DNA of 49,402 nucleotides from Methylobacterium amylolyticum (GTDB taxonomy: Bacteria; Pseudomonadota; Alphaproteobacteria; Rhizobiales; Beijerinckiaceae), in assembly GCF_030700245.1 (NCBI RefSeq), contig NZ_JAUYZI010000034.1, positions 1 through 49,402 on the forward strand. Direction: 5' to 3'. Shown here piece after piece: positions 8,257-18,011 of the stretch. Made by a program: the position numbers and the translations under genes. Under the pieces are notes generated by a model that ran no database searches, was not told where the DNA came from, and saw only the letters and a program-made list of their open reading frames with translations. Within the stretch, counting starts at the first letter, position 1, and each line of letters opens with the position of its first letter.

Positions 8257-8973
8257 ATGGCGGGCGCGACGCCGGTGCAGAGTCTGGTCGAACAGGTCTA
8301 CGAGCGGATCCTCGCGGAGATCTGCGAGGGGACGCTGCCGCCGAACACGCGCCTGATCCAGGACGAGCTGGCAGCGGCCTACGAGGTATCGCGCCAGCCG
8401 GTGCAGCAGGCGCTGATGCTGCTGCGCGACCGCGGCTTCGTGGCCGACGCGCCGAAGCGCGGCGTGATCGTGACGCCGCTGGACGGCCACGCCTTGCGCG
8501 ACGTCTACGAGATCCGCGAGGTGCTCGACGGGTTGGCCTGCCGGCTGGCGGCCGAGCGCGCGGCCGGCCCGGCGCGGGAGGCGGGGGCCGCGCTGATCCG
8601 CCAGGGGCGGGAGGCGATCGCCAGCGGCTCCTACGCCCGGCAGATCTCGGCGGACCTCGCCTTCCACCAGTTCATCTACGGCCTGTCGGGCAACGCCTCG
8701 ATCGAGGAGGCGGCGCGCCCGCACTGGCACTACATGCGCCGGATCATGGGCGCGGTGCTGCGGGTCGAGCACCATATCCCCGACGACATCTGGGACGAGC
8801 ACGCCGCGATCCTGGAGGCGATCGTCGCGGGCGAGCCCGTCCGGGCCGAGACGCTCGGGCGGGCGCACATCGCCCGCGCGGCGAAGACGTTCGCGGTCTA
8901 CGTGCAGGCCCTCCAGGACAGGGCCGACGCCGACCAGAGGCGCCGCTCGCTCGCCCGCCGGGCGGCCGGCTGA
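8257..8973 (+). CDS. GntR family transcriptional regulator, FCD type
   Basis: A 238-residue DNA-binding regulator. Residues 8-75 form a winged helix-turn-helix (LIQDELAAAYEVSRQPVQQA followed by LMLLRDRGFV); residues 85-220 form an all-helical FCD ligand domain with conserved acidic/His positions (DLAFHQFIYGLSGN; DEHAAILEAI). FCD-type GntR proteins usually bind small organic acids or acyl compounds, sometimes with a metal. It opens the rightward catabolic operon, 23 bp before the acyl-CoA dehydrogenase, and faces dctP, so it is the natural regulator of both arms of the locus. Most relatives are repressors released by the pathway substrate; that is inference here. The candidate operator is at 8171-8200. 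Confidence 0.93.
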   Translation: MAGATPVQSLVEQVYERILAEICEGTLPPNTRLIQDELAAAYEVSRQPVQQALMLLRDRGFVADAPKRGVIVTPLDGHALRDVYEIREVLDGLACRLAAERAAGPAREAGAALIRQGREAIASGSYARQISADLAFHQFIYGLSGNASIEEAARPHWHYMRRIMGAVLRVEHHIPDDIWDEHAAILEAIVAGEPVRAETLGRAHIARAAKTFAVYVQALQDRADADQRRRSLARRAAG

Positions 8974-8996
8974 CACGGTGCGAGACGAGGGACCGG

Positions 8997-10199
<1,203 letters not shown>

Positions 10200-10211
10200 G
10201 GGACGCCATCC

Positions 10212-10401
10212 CCTCTCCCCGCACGCGGGGAGAGGCCCGCGCGGACCCTGTCGTCCGCGCGGGAAGCGGAGGCGCAGCCGGAGCGGCGGTGAGGGGGCGG
10301 TTCCGGTCGGAGCGCATCCGGACACGCCCCCTCACCCTCGCTGCCGCTCGCCTCGCCCCCGGCAAGGGGGGCTCGGCCCTCTCCCCGCACGCGGGGAGAG
10401 G
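10212..10401. repeat. Composite palindromic repeat between acyl-CoA dehydrogenase and thiolase genes
   Basis: An identical hairpin, CCTCTCCCCGC-AC-GCGGGGAGAGG, occurs at 10212-10235 and again at 10378-10401. Between them are nested inverted repeats, including a CCCGCGCGGA/TCCGCGCGGG pair and a GGTGAGGGGGCG/CGCCCCCTCACC pair. The whole 252-bp gap (10200-10451) is filled by this element, with only the thiolase ribosome-binding region left over. It belongs to the CCTCTCCCC-type dispersed repeats of high-GC alphaproteobacteria and could act as a transcript stabiliser or attenuator inside the operon. Confidence 0.8.
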
Positions 10402-10451
10402 AGGCTGCGCGGCCTTCGCCGCGACACGCATTTGAAGAGGACACGGTCAGG

Positions 10452-11630
10452 ATGACGGATGTTGTGATCACCGGCGCGGCGCGGACCGCGATCGGGACCT
10501 TCGGCGGGGCGCTCGCGGCGATCCCGCCGGCCGAACTCGCCGCCCGGTGCGTCGCCGAGGCGTTGAAGCGCTCCGGCACCGCGGGCGAGGAGATCGGGCA
10601 CGTGGTGATCGGCAACGTCATCCCGACCGAGCCCCGGGACGCCTACATCGCCCGCGTCGCCGCGCTCGACGGCGGCGTGCCGAAGGAGACGCCCGCGCTC
10701 ACCGTCAACCGGCTGTGCGGCAGCGGCCTCCAGGCGATCGTCTCCGCCGCGCAGAGCATCCTGCTCGGCGACGCGGAGGCGGCGGTCGCTGGCGGCGCCG
10801 AGAGCATGAGCCGCTCGCCCCACCTCCTGAAGACCGGCCGCTTCGGCCAGCGCATGGGCGACACGGTCGCGGTCGACTACATGATCGGCGTCTTGAGCGA
10901 CCCGTTCGGCAACGGCCACATGGGCGTGACCGCCGAGAACGTCGCGAGCCGCTACGACGTCACCCGCGAGGCGCAGGACGCCTTCGCCGTCGAGAGCCAG
11001 GCGCGGGCCGCGCGGGCGATCGCCGAGGGCCGGTTCCGCGAGCAGATCCTGCCGGTCGAGATCCAGCGCAAGCGCGAGGCGGTGGCCTTCGACACGGACG
11101 AGCACCCGAAGGCCACCGCCCTCGACGACCTCGCCAAGCTCCGCCCGGCGTTTTCCAAGACCGGCAGCGTCACCGCGGGCAACGCCTCGGGCCTCAACGA
11201 CGGCGCCGCGGCCCTGGTGCTGACGAGCGCGGCCAAGGCCGAGCGCGACGGGCTGACGCCCTTGGCGCGCATCGTCGGCTACGCGCACGCGGGCGTCGAC
11301 CCGTCCGAGATGGGCATGGGCCCGGTGCCCGCCGTGCGCCGCCTCCTGGAGCGCACCGGCCTCAAGGCCTCCGACTTCGCCGTGATCGAGTCGAACGAGG
11401 CGTTCGCCGCCCAGGCCTGCGCGGTGTCGCGCGCCCTCGACCTCGATCCCGACAAGGTCAACCCGAACGGCGGCGCCATCGCGCTCGGCCACCCGATCGG
11501 CGCCACGGGGGCGATCATCACCGTCAAGGCGCTCTACGAGCTGGCCCGGACCGGGGGCCGCTACGGCCTCGTGACCATGTGCATCGGCGGCGGCCAGGGC
11601 ATCGCCATGGCCGTCGAGCGCCTGAACTGA
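10452..11630 (+). CDS. Acetyl-CoA acetyltransferase / 3-ketoacyl-CoA thiolase
   Basis: Thiolase II-type enzyme of 392 residues that either cleaves a 3-ketoacyl-CoA or condenses two acetyl-CoA. The catalytic set is complete: nucleophile Cys89 in NRLCGSGLQA, ESNEAFAAQ, His347 in GGAIALGHPIGATG, and Cys377 in TMCIGGGQG. The length is that of the usual biosynthetic/degradative thiolases (about 390). It sits between acyl-CoA dehydrogenase and SDR genes in the rightward operon, so a degradative role in the final thiolysis of the pathway is likely. No phaB or phaC homologue adjoins it, so a dedicated polyhydroxybutyrate role is not supported. Confidence 0.94.
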   Translation: MTDVVITGAARTAIGTFGGALAAIPPAELAARCVAEALKRSGTAGEEIGHVVIGNVIPTEPRDAYIARVAALDGGVPKETPALTVNRLCGSGLQAIVSAAQSILLGDAEAAVAGGAESMSRSPHLLKTGRFGQRMGDTVAVDYMIGVLSDPFGNGHMGVTAENVASRYDVTREAQDAFAVESQARAARAIAEGRFREQILPVEIQRKREAVAFDTDEHPKATALDDLAKLRPAFSKTGSVTAGNASGLNDGAAALVLTSAAKAERDGLTPLARIVGYAHAGVDPSEMGMGPVPAVRRLLERTGLKASDFAVIESNEAFAAQACAVSRALDLDPDKVNPNGGAIALGHPIGATGAIITVKALYELARTGGRYGLVTMCIGGGQGIAMAVERLN

Positions 11631-11640
11631 GGAGAGCGCG

Positions 11641-12408
11641 GTGACCGGATTGTTCGACCTCACCGGCCGGCACGTGCTGGTCACCGGCGCCTCCAGCGGG
11701 CTGGGGCGCCACTTCGCGGGCACGCTGGCCCGGGCCGGCGCGCGGCTGACGCTCGGGGCCCGCCGGGCGGAGGCGCTGGCCGAAACTGTCGGCACGGTCG
11801 AGGCCGCGGGGGGCGAGGCCTACGCCGTAGTGATGGACGTGACGGACGCGGCCAGCGTCACCGCGGCGTTCGAGGCGGCGGAGGCGCGGTTCGGGCCGGT
11901 GCAGGTCGTCGTCAACAACGCCGGGGTGGCGGTCTCGAAGCCCGCCCTGGAGCTGACCGAGCCCGACTGGGACGGGGTGGTCGACACCAACCTCAAGGGC
12001 GTCTGGCTGGTGGCGCAGGCGGCCGCCAAGCGCATGGCCGCTTCCGGCACCGGCGGCAGCATCGTCAACATCGCCTCGATCCTCGGGCTGCGGGTCGCCG
12101 GCGGCGTCGCCCCCTACGCCGCCTCGAAGGCCGCCGTGGTGCAGCTCACCAAGGCGCTGGCGCTCGAATGGGCCCGCCACGGCATCCGTGTGAACGCGCT
12201 GGCGCCCGGCTACGTCGAGACCGAGCTGAACGACGCCTTCTTCGCCTCCGAGCCCGGCAAGGCGCTGATCAAGCGGGTGCCGCAGCGCCGGCTTGGGAAA
12301 GCCGCGGAACTCGACGGGCCGCTGCTGCTGCTCGCCTCGGAGGCCGGCTCGTACATGACCGGCAGCGTTCTCGCCGTCGACGGCGGCCACCTCGTGTCGG
12401 GGCTCTGA
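11641..12408 (+). CDS. Short-chain dehydrogenase/reductase (classical SDR)
   Basis: NAD(P)-dependent oxidoreductase of 255 residues with a Rossmann fold. Cofactor motif TGASSGLG near residues 14-21, NNAGV near residue 97, and catalytic Tyr159-x3-Lys163 (YAASK) are all present, with Ser in the NIASILG segment. The GTG start at 11641 follows GAGGAG-like bases ten positions after the thiolase stop, so the two are cotranscribed. In this operon it could oxidise a 3-hydroxyacyl-CoA, completing the set dehydrogenase - hydroxyacyl oxidation - thiolase. A separate enoyl-CoA hydratase is not in the window. Cofactor choice is not certain: the residue after beta-2 (GARRAEAL) carries Arg residues, favouring NADP(H). 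Confidence 0.93.
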   Translation: MTGLFDLTGRHVLVTGASSGLGRHFAGTLARAGARLTLGARRAEALAETVGTVEAAGGEAYAVVMDVTDAASVTAAFEAAEARFGPVQVVVNNAGVAVSKPALELTEPDWDGVVDTNLKGVWLVAQAAAKRMAASGTGGSIVNIASILGLRVAGGVAPYAASKAAVVQLTKALALEWARHGIRVNALAPGYVETELNDAFFASEPGKALIKRVPQRRLGKAAELDGPLLLLASEAGSYMTGSVLAVDGGHLVSGL

Positions 12409-12412
12409 GGCC

Positions 12413-13426
12413 ATGGATGAGGCGCGGCTGCGCGACTGGATTGCCGGGCATCTCGGCGCGCCGGATCTGACGATCATCGAGACGCGGGCGCTGGGCGGCG
12501 GCTCGATCCAGGAGAACCGGCTGGTGCGTAGCCAGGTGGGCGGGGCGGAGCGGAGCTTCGTGCTGCGCAAGGACGCGCCGGCCACCATCGCGTCGAGCCG
12601 CTCGCGGGCGGAGGAGTTCCGGCTGCTGGAGGCGGCGTGGCGGGCGGGGGTGCGGGTGCCCGAGCCGGTCGGCTTCTGCGAGGACCCGGGCGTCGTCGGC
12701 GCGCCCTTCGCGCTGATGGGGTTGGTGGAGGGCGTCGGCCTCGGCCCCCGCATCGTCAAGGATCTCGCGCTCGGCGGCGAGCGCGAGCGGCTGGCCGAGG
12801 ATCTCGGGCGCGAACTCGCGAAGATCCACGGGGTGCTCGACCCCCGCGAGGCCCCGCCCGCCGGCCTCGCCTTCCTCGGCGCGCCGGAGCCGGACCCGGC
12901 GCGGGCCGAGATCGCCCGGCTGCGGGCGAGCCTCGACGGGATCGGCGCCCGCCGCCCGGCGATCGAGTGGGGCCTGCGCTGGGGCGAGATCCGCGCGCCG
13001 GCCTGCCCCGCGCCCAGCCTCGTCCACCGCGACTTCCGCACCGGCAACTACATGGTCGATGCGAGCGGGCTCACCGCGATCCTCGACTGGGAATTCGCCG
13101 GCTGGGGCGACCCGGCGCAGGATCTCGGCTGGTTCTGCGCCGCCTGCTGGCGCTTCGGACGGCCCGATCTGGAGGCCGGCGGCATCGGCGCGCGGGCGGC
13201 CTTCTACCGGGGCTACGCCGCCGAGAGCGGCCGGGCGATCGCCCCCGCGGCGGTCGCCTACTGGGAGGTGATGGCCCACCTGCGCTGGGCGGTGATCGCC
13301 CTGGAGCAGGGCGCCCGCCACGTCTCGGGCCGGGAATTCTCCCTGGAGCTGGCGCTGACCGGGCGGATGGTGCCGGAACTGGAACGGACGATCCTGCGGG
13401 CGACCGCCCCCGAACAGTGGAGCTGA
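12413..13426 (+). CDS. APH-fold phosphotransferase family protein
   Basis: Aminoglycoside-phosphotransferase/choline-kinase fold protein of 337 residues. The kinase catalytic loop is LVHRDFRTGNYM (His-x-Asp with Asn) and the metal-binding segment is AILDWEFAGWGDPAQDLGW, both intact, so it is probably an active kinase. Homologues are widely found next to acyl-CoA dehydrogenases and correspond to the N-terminal domain of animal ACAD11/ACAD10, which phosphorylates 4-hydroxyacyl-CoAs. By that analogy it may phosphorylate a hydroxyacyl-CoA intermediate, but this is inference; drug resistance is unlikely. It starts 4 bp after the SDR stop and ends 2 bp before the next gene, a tight operon. Confidence 0.9.
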   Translation: MDEARLRDWIAGHLGAPDLTIIETRALGGGSIQENRLVRSQVGGAERSFVLRKDAPATIASSRSRAEEFRLLEAAWRAGVRVPEPVGFCEDPGVVGAPFALMGLVEGVGLGPRIVKDLALGGERERLAEDLGRELAKIHGVLDPREAPPAGLAFLGAPEPDPARAEIARLRASLDGIGARRPAIEWGLRWGEIRAPACPAPSLVHRDFRTGNYMVDASGLTAILDWEFAGWGDPAQDLGWFCAACWRFGRPDLEAGGIGARAAFYRGYAAESGRAIAPAAVAYWEVMAHLRWAVIALEQGARHVSGREFSLELALTGRMVPELERTILRATAPEQWS

Positions 13427-13428
13427 GC

Positions 13429-13761
13429 ATGCGCGACGAGCCCGCGGGCGCCGCCCTCCTCGACGCCGCCCGCCGCGCCCTGCTGGAGGAGGTGGTGCCC
13501 GGACTCACCGGCCGGCCGCGCTACGTGGCGCTGATGGTCGCCAACGCGCTGGGCATCGCCGGGCGCGAGATCGAGGCGGGCGCGGCGCTCGGCGAGGCCG
13601 AGGCCCGCGCGCTCGCCGGCCTGTCCGGTCCGGATCCCGCCGCGGCGCTGGTCCGGGCGATCCGGGACGGCGCGCGCGACGCCGACCCCGCCCTGCACGC
13701 CGCGCTCGCCGAGACGGCGGCCCGCGCCGCCGCGGTCTGGAAGCCGGGGCGTCCGGCGTGA
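13429..13761 (+). CDS. DUF6285-type small protein
   Basis: A 110-residue, Ala/Arg-rich, helix-forming protein (LLDAARRALLEEVVPGLTG; RYVALMVANALGIAGREIE). It matches, as I remember it, the DUF6285 family, small proteins almost always encoded right after an APH-fold phosphotransferase and near an acyl-CoA dehydrogenase. No catalytic motif is visible. The ATG at 13429 is 2 bp after the preceding stop, so translation is probably coupled. A role as partner or regulator of the phosphotransferase is inferred from gene order only. It is the last gene of the rightward operon. Confidence 0.8.
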   Translation: MRDEPAGAALLDAARRALLEEVVPGLTGRPRYVALMVANALGIAGREIEAGAALGEAEARALAGLSGPDPAAALVRAIRDGARDADPALHAALAETAARAAAVWKPGRPA

Positions 13762-13777
13762 TGCCGTCGGTGCGAGG

Positions 13778-13883
13778 CTAAGCAGGTTTCGCTGAAGTGG
13801 TTGCCGGTTCGGCGTCGAAAACCTGCGATCCCCCAAGAATCTAAGCGGGTGAAGCGTTGGCGTGCCAACGCGAACCTGCTTAG
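13778..13883. repeat. Compound intergenic repeat: flanking inverted repeat, hairpin, and a dispersed GTGG-CCGGTTCGGCG unit
   Basis: Outer arms CTAAGCAGGTT (13778-13788) and AACCTGCTTAG (13873-13883) are perfect reverse complements. Inside is an 8-bp hairpin, GCGTTGGC-GT-GCCAACGC (13854-13871), and a segment GAAGTGGTTGCCGGTTCGGC near 13793 that matches the dispersed unit also seen at 43066, 43160 and 49274. It fills the 162-bp gap after the catabolic operon, between convergent genes, so it might also serve as a terminator. Confidence 0.75.
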
Positions 13884-13923
13884 TCCCGCCCGATCGCGGT
13901 GGGACCGGCCTCGCGGCCCGCCC

Positions 13924-14856
13924 TCAGGGCCCGAAGATGACGAACTCGGAATAGGTCAGGTCGTTCACCGGGACCGTCTCCGGCCCGCGGGCATAGCGCG
14001 GCCGCCAGCCCGCCACGTGGCGCCCGACCACGTTCTTGAGCGGCGCGTCCGTGTCGAGGAGCAGGAAGGGCCGTCCGCGGCGCAGCAGGTGCCGTCCGAT
14101 CGCGCCGAGCCACCGCGCGAGTTCGGCCACCGGCGGCGCGTAGACCATCTGGAGGACGGGCAGGCGCGGCAGCCAGGACACCCCGCGGATCACCTTGAGC
14201 GGCATCGGTTGCAGGATGACCACCCGGGCTTGCCCCGCCTCGGTGCAGAGCAGGCACAGGCAGCCGTAGCCGAGGTGGTCCTGCACCAGCGTCCGCAGGG
14301 CGTCGGGGATGCCGGGATCGCCGCTCCATGTCAGGCTGCGCACCGCCTGGCCGCGGCCCGGGCGGCAGAGGGCGGGCACGACGAGCATCTGGCCGCCGCA
14401 GTAGCGGCGGAAGCCGCGCGCCTCGTGCATGGCGATCGTCGGCGCGGCGGGCGACAGGTTGGTGTAGGTGACGCTCCGGTCCCGCATCGCGAGGCTGTCC
14501 ATCACCGTGCCGAGGCCGCGATAGGCCGCCTTGACGTACCAGCTCGACAGGTTGCAGCGCAGCCGCGCGTCCGGGTCGTCCGGGACCGCGCTGTAGATCG
14601 TCAGCAGCACGCCGACGAGCGCGCCGTCGTGGTCGAGCACGTAGCCGAACCGCGGGACGCCCTCGGGCAGCGACCGGTCGGACAGGCGGTCGAACCCGTG
14701 CTGCCAGTACGACGCCGGGCGATAGGCGACCGACTCGACCAGCAGGGCGACGACCGCCGGGATGTCGGCCGGCTCGATCAGGCGGCATCGGACCTTCGGG
14801 CGCGGATCGCCCGCGGTCGGGCTCGCCTGCTGCAACATGGAAGACATCGTGACCAT
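13924..14856 (-). CDS. GNAT-like acyltransferase of unknown substrate
   Basis: About 310 residues. The N-terminal two thirds read as a GNAT acetyl/acyl-transferase fold: PADIPAVVALLVESV at the start, a central strand with YVLDHDGALVGVLLTI, then SSWYVKAAYRGLGTVM at the usual acyl-CoA-binding position, and MHEARGFRRYCGG (the typical GNAT asparagine/Gly-Phe ending). The C-terminal third, about 120 residues, is not recognised. The ATG at 14856 was preferred; a TTG at 14898 and ATGs at 14847 and 14838 are in frame and none has a convincing ribosome-binding site. The gene stands alone on the minus strand with a good promoter-like sequence at 15068-15096. It may acylate a cell-surface product like the GNAT genes of the polysaccharide locus; this is a guess. 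Confidence 0.7.
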   Translation of the reverse strand: MVTMSSMLQQASPTAGDPRPKVRCRLIEPADIPAVVALLVESVAYRPASYWQHGFDRLSDRSLPEGVPRFGYVLDHDGALVGVLLTIYSAVPDDPDARLRCNLSSWYVKAAYRGLGTVMDSLAMRDRSVTYTNLSPAAPTIAMHEARGFRRYCGGQMLVVPALCRPGRGQAVRSLTWSGDPGIPDALRTLVQDHLGYGCLCLLCTEAGQARVVILQPMPLKVIRGVSWLPRLPVLQMVYAPPVAELARWLGAIGRHLLRRGRPFLLLDTDAPLKNVVGRHVAGWRPRYARGPETVPVNDLTYSEFVIFGP

Positions 14857-15057
14857 TGAGGTGCCGGACCCGCGACGATGCGCCGTACAGCGGGTCAAGC
14901 TCGTTCAAAATCCCGAACGGAAACTTAGCGCGATCGTGGAGCCTTCAGGTCAGTCCGTGTAGAAGCCGGCGTTCTCAAGACGAGGCTTAACGGATTGTTG
15001 TCTCCCGCCGGACCGCGCGGGCGCATGTCCGGGCCGGGATGGGGCGCTCCGACGGAG

Positions 15058-15090
15058 TGGATGTTATACTATAAATTGTATTTCATGATT
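15058..15090 (+). promoter_or_regulatory. AT-rich element, copy A of a shared motif
   Basis: TGGATG-TT-ATACT-ATAAATTG lies in a sharply AT-rich island (about 15058-15135) in the 470-bp gap before the HD-GYP gene. Two similar elements are at 32931 and 42737, each also on the plus strand and 250-360 bp before a plus-strand gene. The rest of the gap (14857-15332) holds direct copies of GTTGTTCC near 15103 and 15128 and no convincing gene. Confidence 0.4.
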
Positions 15091-15096
15091 AAACAA
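15068..15096 (-). promoter_or_regulatory. Candidate sigma-70 type promoter for the GNAT-like gene
   Basis: Read on the minus strand: TTGTTT (15096-15091), exactly 17 nt, TATAGT (15073-15068). Both hexamers match the consensus at most positions, and the AT-rich setting is unusual for this DNA. It would give a leader of about 200 nt before the start at 14856. It overlaps the plus-strand shared element. Confidence 0.4.
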
Positions 15097-15332
15097 ACAA
15101 AGGTTGTTCCTCATTTAGAAACATTTGTTGTTCCATGAAGGTCGGCGGATGGGGCGCGCCTACGCCATGATGGACAGCACGATGCGCTTCGCGAGGGTCG
15201 GGGCGCGCACGGATCTCGTAGGGAGCGGCGCGGCTGCCGTCACGCAGGACGGTCTGCTGAACCGCCCCGCGCTCCCGGGCGCGGCCGTCGCCGCGCTGGT
15301 CCCCTAGGCGGCAGGCACGCGGAGCGCCGACG

Positions 15333-16506
<1,174 letters not shown>

Positions 16507-16518
16507 GGGGCGGGCCGC

Positions 16519-16575
16519 CCCCGCACGTCCTCGCCCCGCACGTCCTCGCCCAGCCATCTGCCCCGCACGTCCGCC
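16519..16575. repeat. 15-bp tandem repeat after the HD-GYP gene
   Basis: CCCCGCACGTCCTCG occurs at 16519-16533 and 16534-16548 without change, then, after 12 bp, a near copy CCCCGCACGTCCGCC at 16561-16575. It lies in the 259-bp gap (16507-16765) before the Liv binding-protein gene, in non-coding DNA. Confidence 0.85.
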
Positions 16576-16697
16576 CCCGGAAGGCCGCGTGTTCCGCGCG
16601 GGCACGGGAGCGCGCGCCCGGCCCGCGGGGCACGATCGACGGCCTGTGCAACCTGTCACGGTCCGCCCTGGTCCAATCCCGCTCGGTGCGGCACAAT

Positions 16698-16729
16698 CGA
16701 TGCGTATAGATTCCGATGCGTATAGATTC
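16698..16729. repeat. Perfect 16-bp tandem duplication upstream of the Liv-type importer
   Basis: CGATGCGTATAGATTC is present twice back to back (16698-16713, 16714-16729), ending 36 bp before the chosen start of the binding protein. Each copy contains TATAGAT, an AT-rich core that could serve as a -10 element or part of an operator for the GntR regulator at the far end of the operon. It also contains ATGs in frame with the gene. Confidence 0.8.
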
Positions 16730-16765
16730 GCCCGTTCTCCCGCCGCTCCTGCCGCCGAGGCCGCC

Positions 16766-17971
16766 ATGCTGAACCGCCGCACGCTCCTGACGCAGACCGC
16801 CCTCGCCGCGGCCACGCTGAGCGCGCCGCCGCTCGTCCGGCGGGCCGCGGCGGCGGAGGGCAACCTGGTCGTCGGGGCGCCCCTGCCCATGTCGGGCGCG
16901 TTCGCGGCGAACGGGAAGTTCGCGGCGCTCGGAGCCGCCTTCGCCGCCGAGGAGGCCGGCACGGTGCTCGGGCGCAAGGTCGTCGCCCGGGACCTCGACA
17001 CCGAGGGCAAGCCGGCGACCGCCGCCCGCAAGGTCCAGGAGGCGATGGCCGAGGGCACGCGCCTCTTCGCCGGCGGGATCCTGTCGTCCGAGGCGCTCGT
17101 CATGGGCAAGGAGGTGACGAACGGCGGCGGCGTGTTCTTCACCACGGCGGGCGCCGACGAGATCACCGGCAAGGAGTGCAACCGGGGCACCTTCCGCTGG
17201 AGCGTGCCGACCTACGGGGCGATCGCCCAGACCGTGCGCCCGCTGATCGCGCAGATGCCGCAGGCCAAGCGCTGGTACACGATCACGCCGCAATACGTGT
17301 TCGGCGAGGGGCTGCTGAGCGCCGCCAAGGCGGTTTTCCAGGAGAAGGGCATCGAGCACGTCGGCAACAGCTACCACTCGCTCGCCGAGAAGGAGTTCAG
17401 CGGCTACCTGACCAACGCCATGGCGGCCAAGCCCGACGTGCTCCTGATCCTGAGCTTCGGCTCCCAGTCCTCCGACACCCTGCGGCAGGCAGTCAGCTTC
17501 GGCATGAAGAAGCGCATGGCCATCGTGATCGCCTGGGCCTCCGGCCTGGAGCAGTTCGAGGCGCTGGGCCCCGACCTGTGCGAGGGCGTCTATTTCGGCG
17601 CGCAGTACTGGCACGGCGTGGACACGCCGCAGAACAAGGCCTTCGTCGCCAAGGTGCGCGAGACGCGCAAGTTCAACCCGAACTACTCGTTCGCCGGCTC
17701 CTACGTGATCACCAAGCTGCTGCTCGACGGAGCCGCCAAGGCCGGCGGCATCGAGGGGCCGGCGGTGGCCAAGGTGCTCGAAGGCCTGACCTATGCCGGG
17801 CTGACCGGCGAGGAGGAGATCCGCGCTGCCGACCATCAGGTCATCAAGAACTACTACCTGCTGAAGGGGAAGCCCAAGTCCGCGATGGCCGACAAGGACG
17901 ACTTCGTCGACATCGTCAGCTTCGGCAAGTCGTTCCTCTCGCCCGAGGCCGCGGGCTGCAAGATGACCTGA
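16766..17971 (+). CDS. ABC transporter substrate-binding protein, branched-chain amino acid/amide (HAAT) type
   Basis: Periplasmic receptor of 401 residues of the LivK-like HAAT family. A signal with paired arginines opens the protein (MLNRRTLLTQTALAAATLSA, cleavage near AAAAEG). The mature part follows the Leu/Ile/Val-binding fold: VVGAPLPMSGAFAANGK, then DLDTEGKPATAARKVQE, LFAGGILSSEALVMGKEV, and the Tyr/Thr-rich hinge segments. The ATG at 16766 puts the signal at the start; an in-frame ATG at 16700, inside the 16-bp repeat, would add 22 residues and is less likely. It leads an operon with two permeases, two ATPases and a GntR regulator. The ligand may be a branched-chain amino acid, a short amide, urea or an aromatic acid; the sequence does not decide. 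Confidence 0.92.
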   Translation: MLNRRTLLTQTALAAATLSAPPLVRRAAAAEGNLVVGAPLPMSGAFAANGKFAALGAAFAAEEAGTVLGRKVVARDLDTEGKPATAARKVQEAMAEGTRLFAGGILSSEALVMGKEVTNGGGVFFTTAGADEITGKECNRGTFRWSVPTYGAIAQTVRPLIAQMPQAKRWYTITPQYVFGEGLLSAAKAVFQEKGIEHVGNSYHSLAEKEFSGYLTNAMAAKPDVLLILSFGSQSSDTLRQAVSFGMKKRMAIVIAWASGLEQFEALGPDLCEGVYFGAQYWHGVDTPQNKAFVAKVRETRKFNPNYSFAGSYVITKLLLDGAAKAGGIEGPAVAKVLEGLTYAGLTGEEEIRAADHQVIKNYYLLKGKPKSAMADKDDFVDIVSFGKSFLSPEAAGCKMT

Positions 17972-18011
17972 CGCGCGCGGCGGACCGGCCCCACCCCCGA
18001 CAGAGGCGCGC

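Noticed and set aside
10452..12408. Thiolase plus SDR as a polyhydroxybutyrate phaA-phaB pair
   Set aside because: The SDR is not clearly PhaB-like, no synthase (phaC) or phasin is nearby, and both genes lie in an acyl-CoA degradation operon.
12413..13426. Aminoglycoside resistance gene
   Set aside because: The APH fold is shared with metabolic kinases; the operon of acyl-CoA genes and the DUF6285-like neighbour indicate metabolism.
15125..15307. 60-residue frame before the HD-GYP gene
   Set aside because: No ribosome-binding site, no recognisable composition or domain; overlaps the AT-rich regulatory island.
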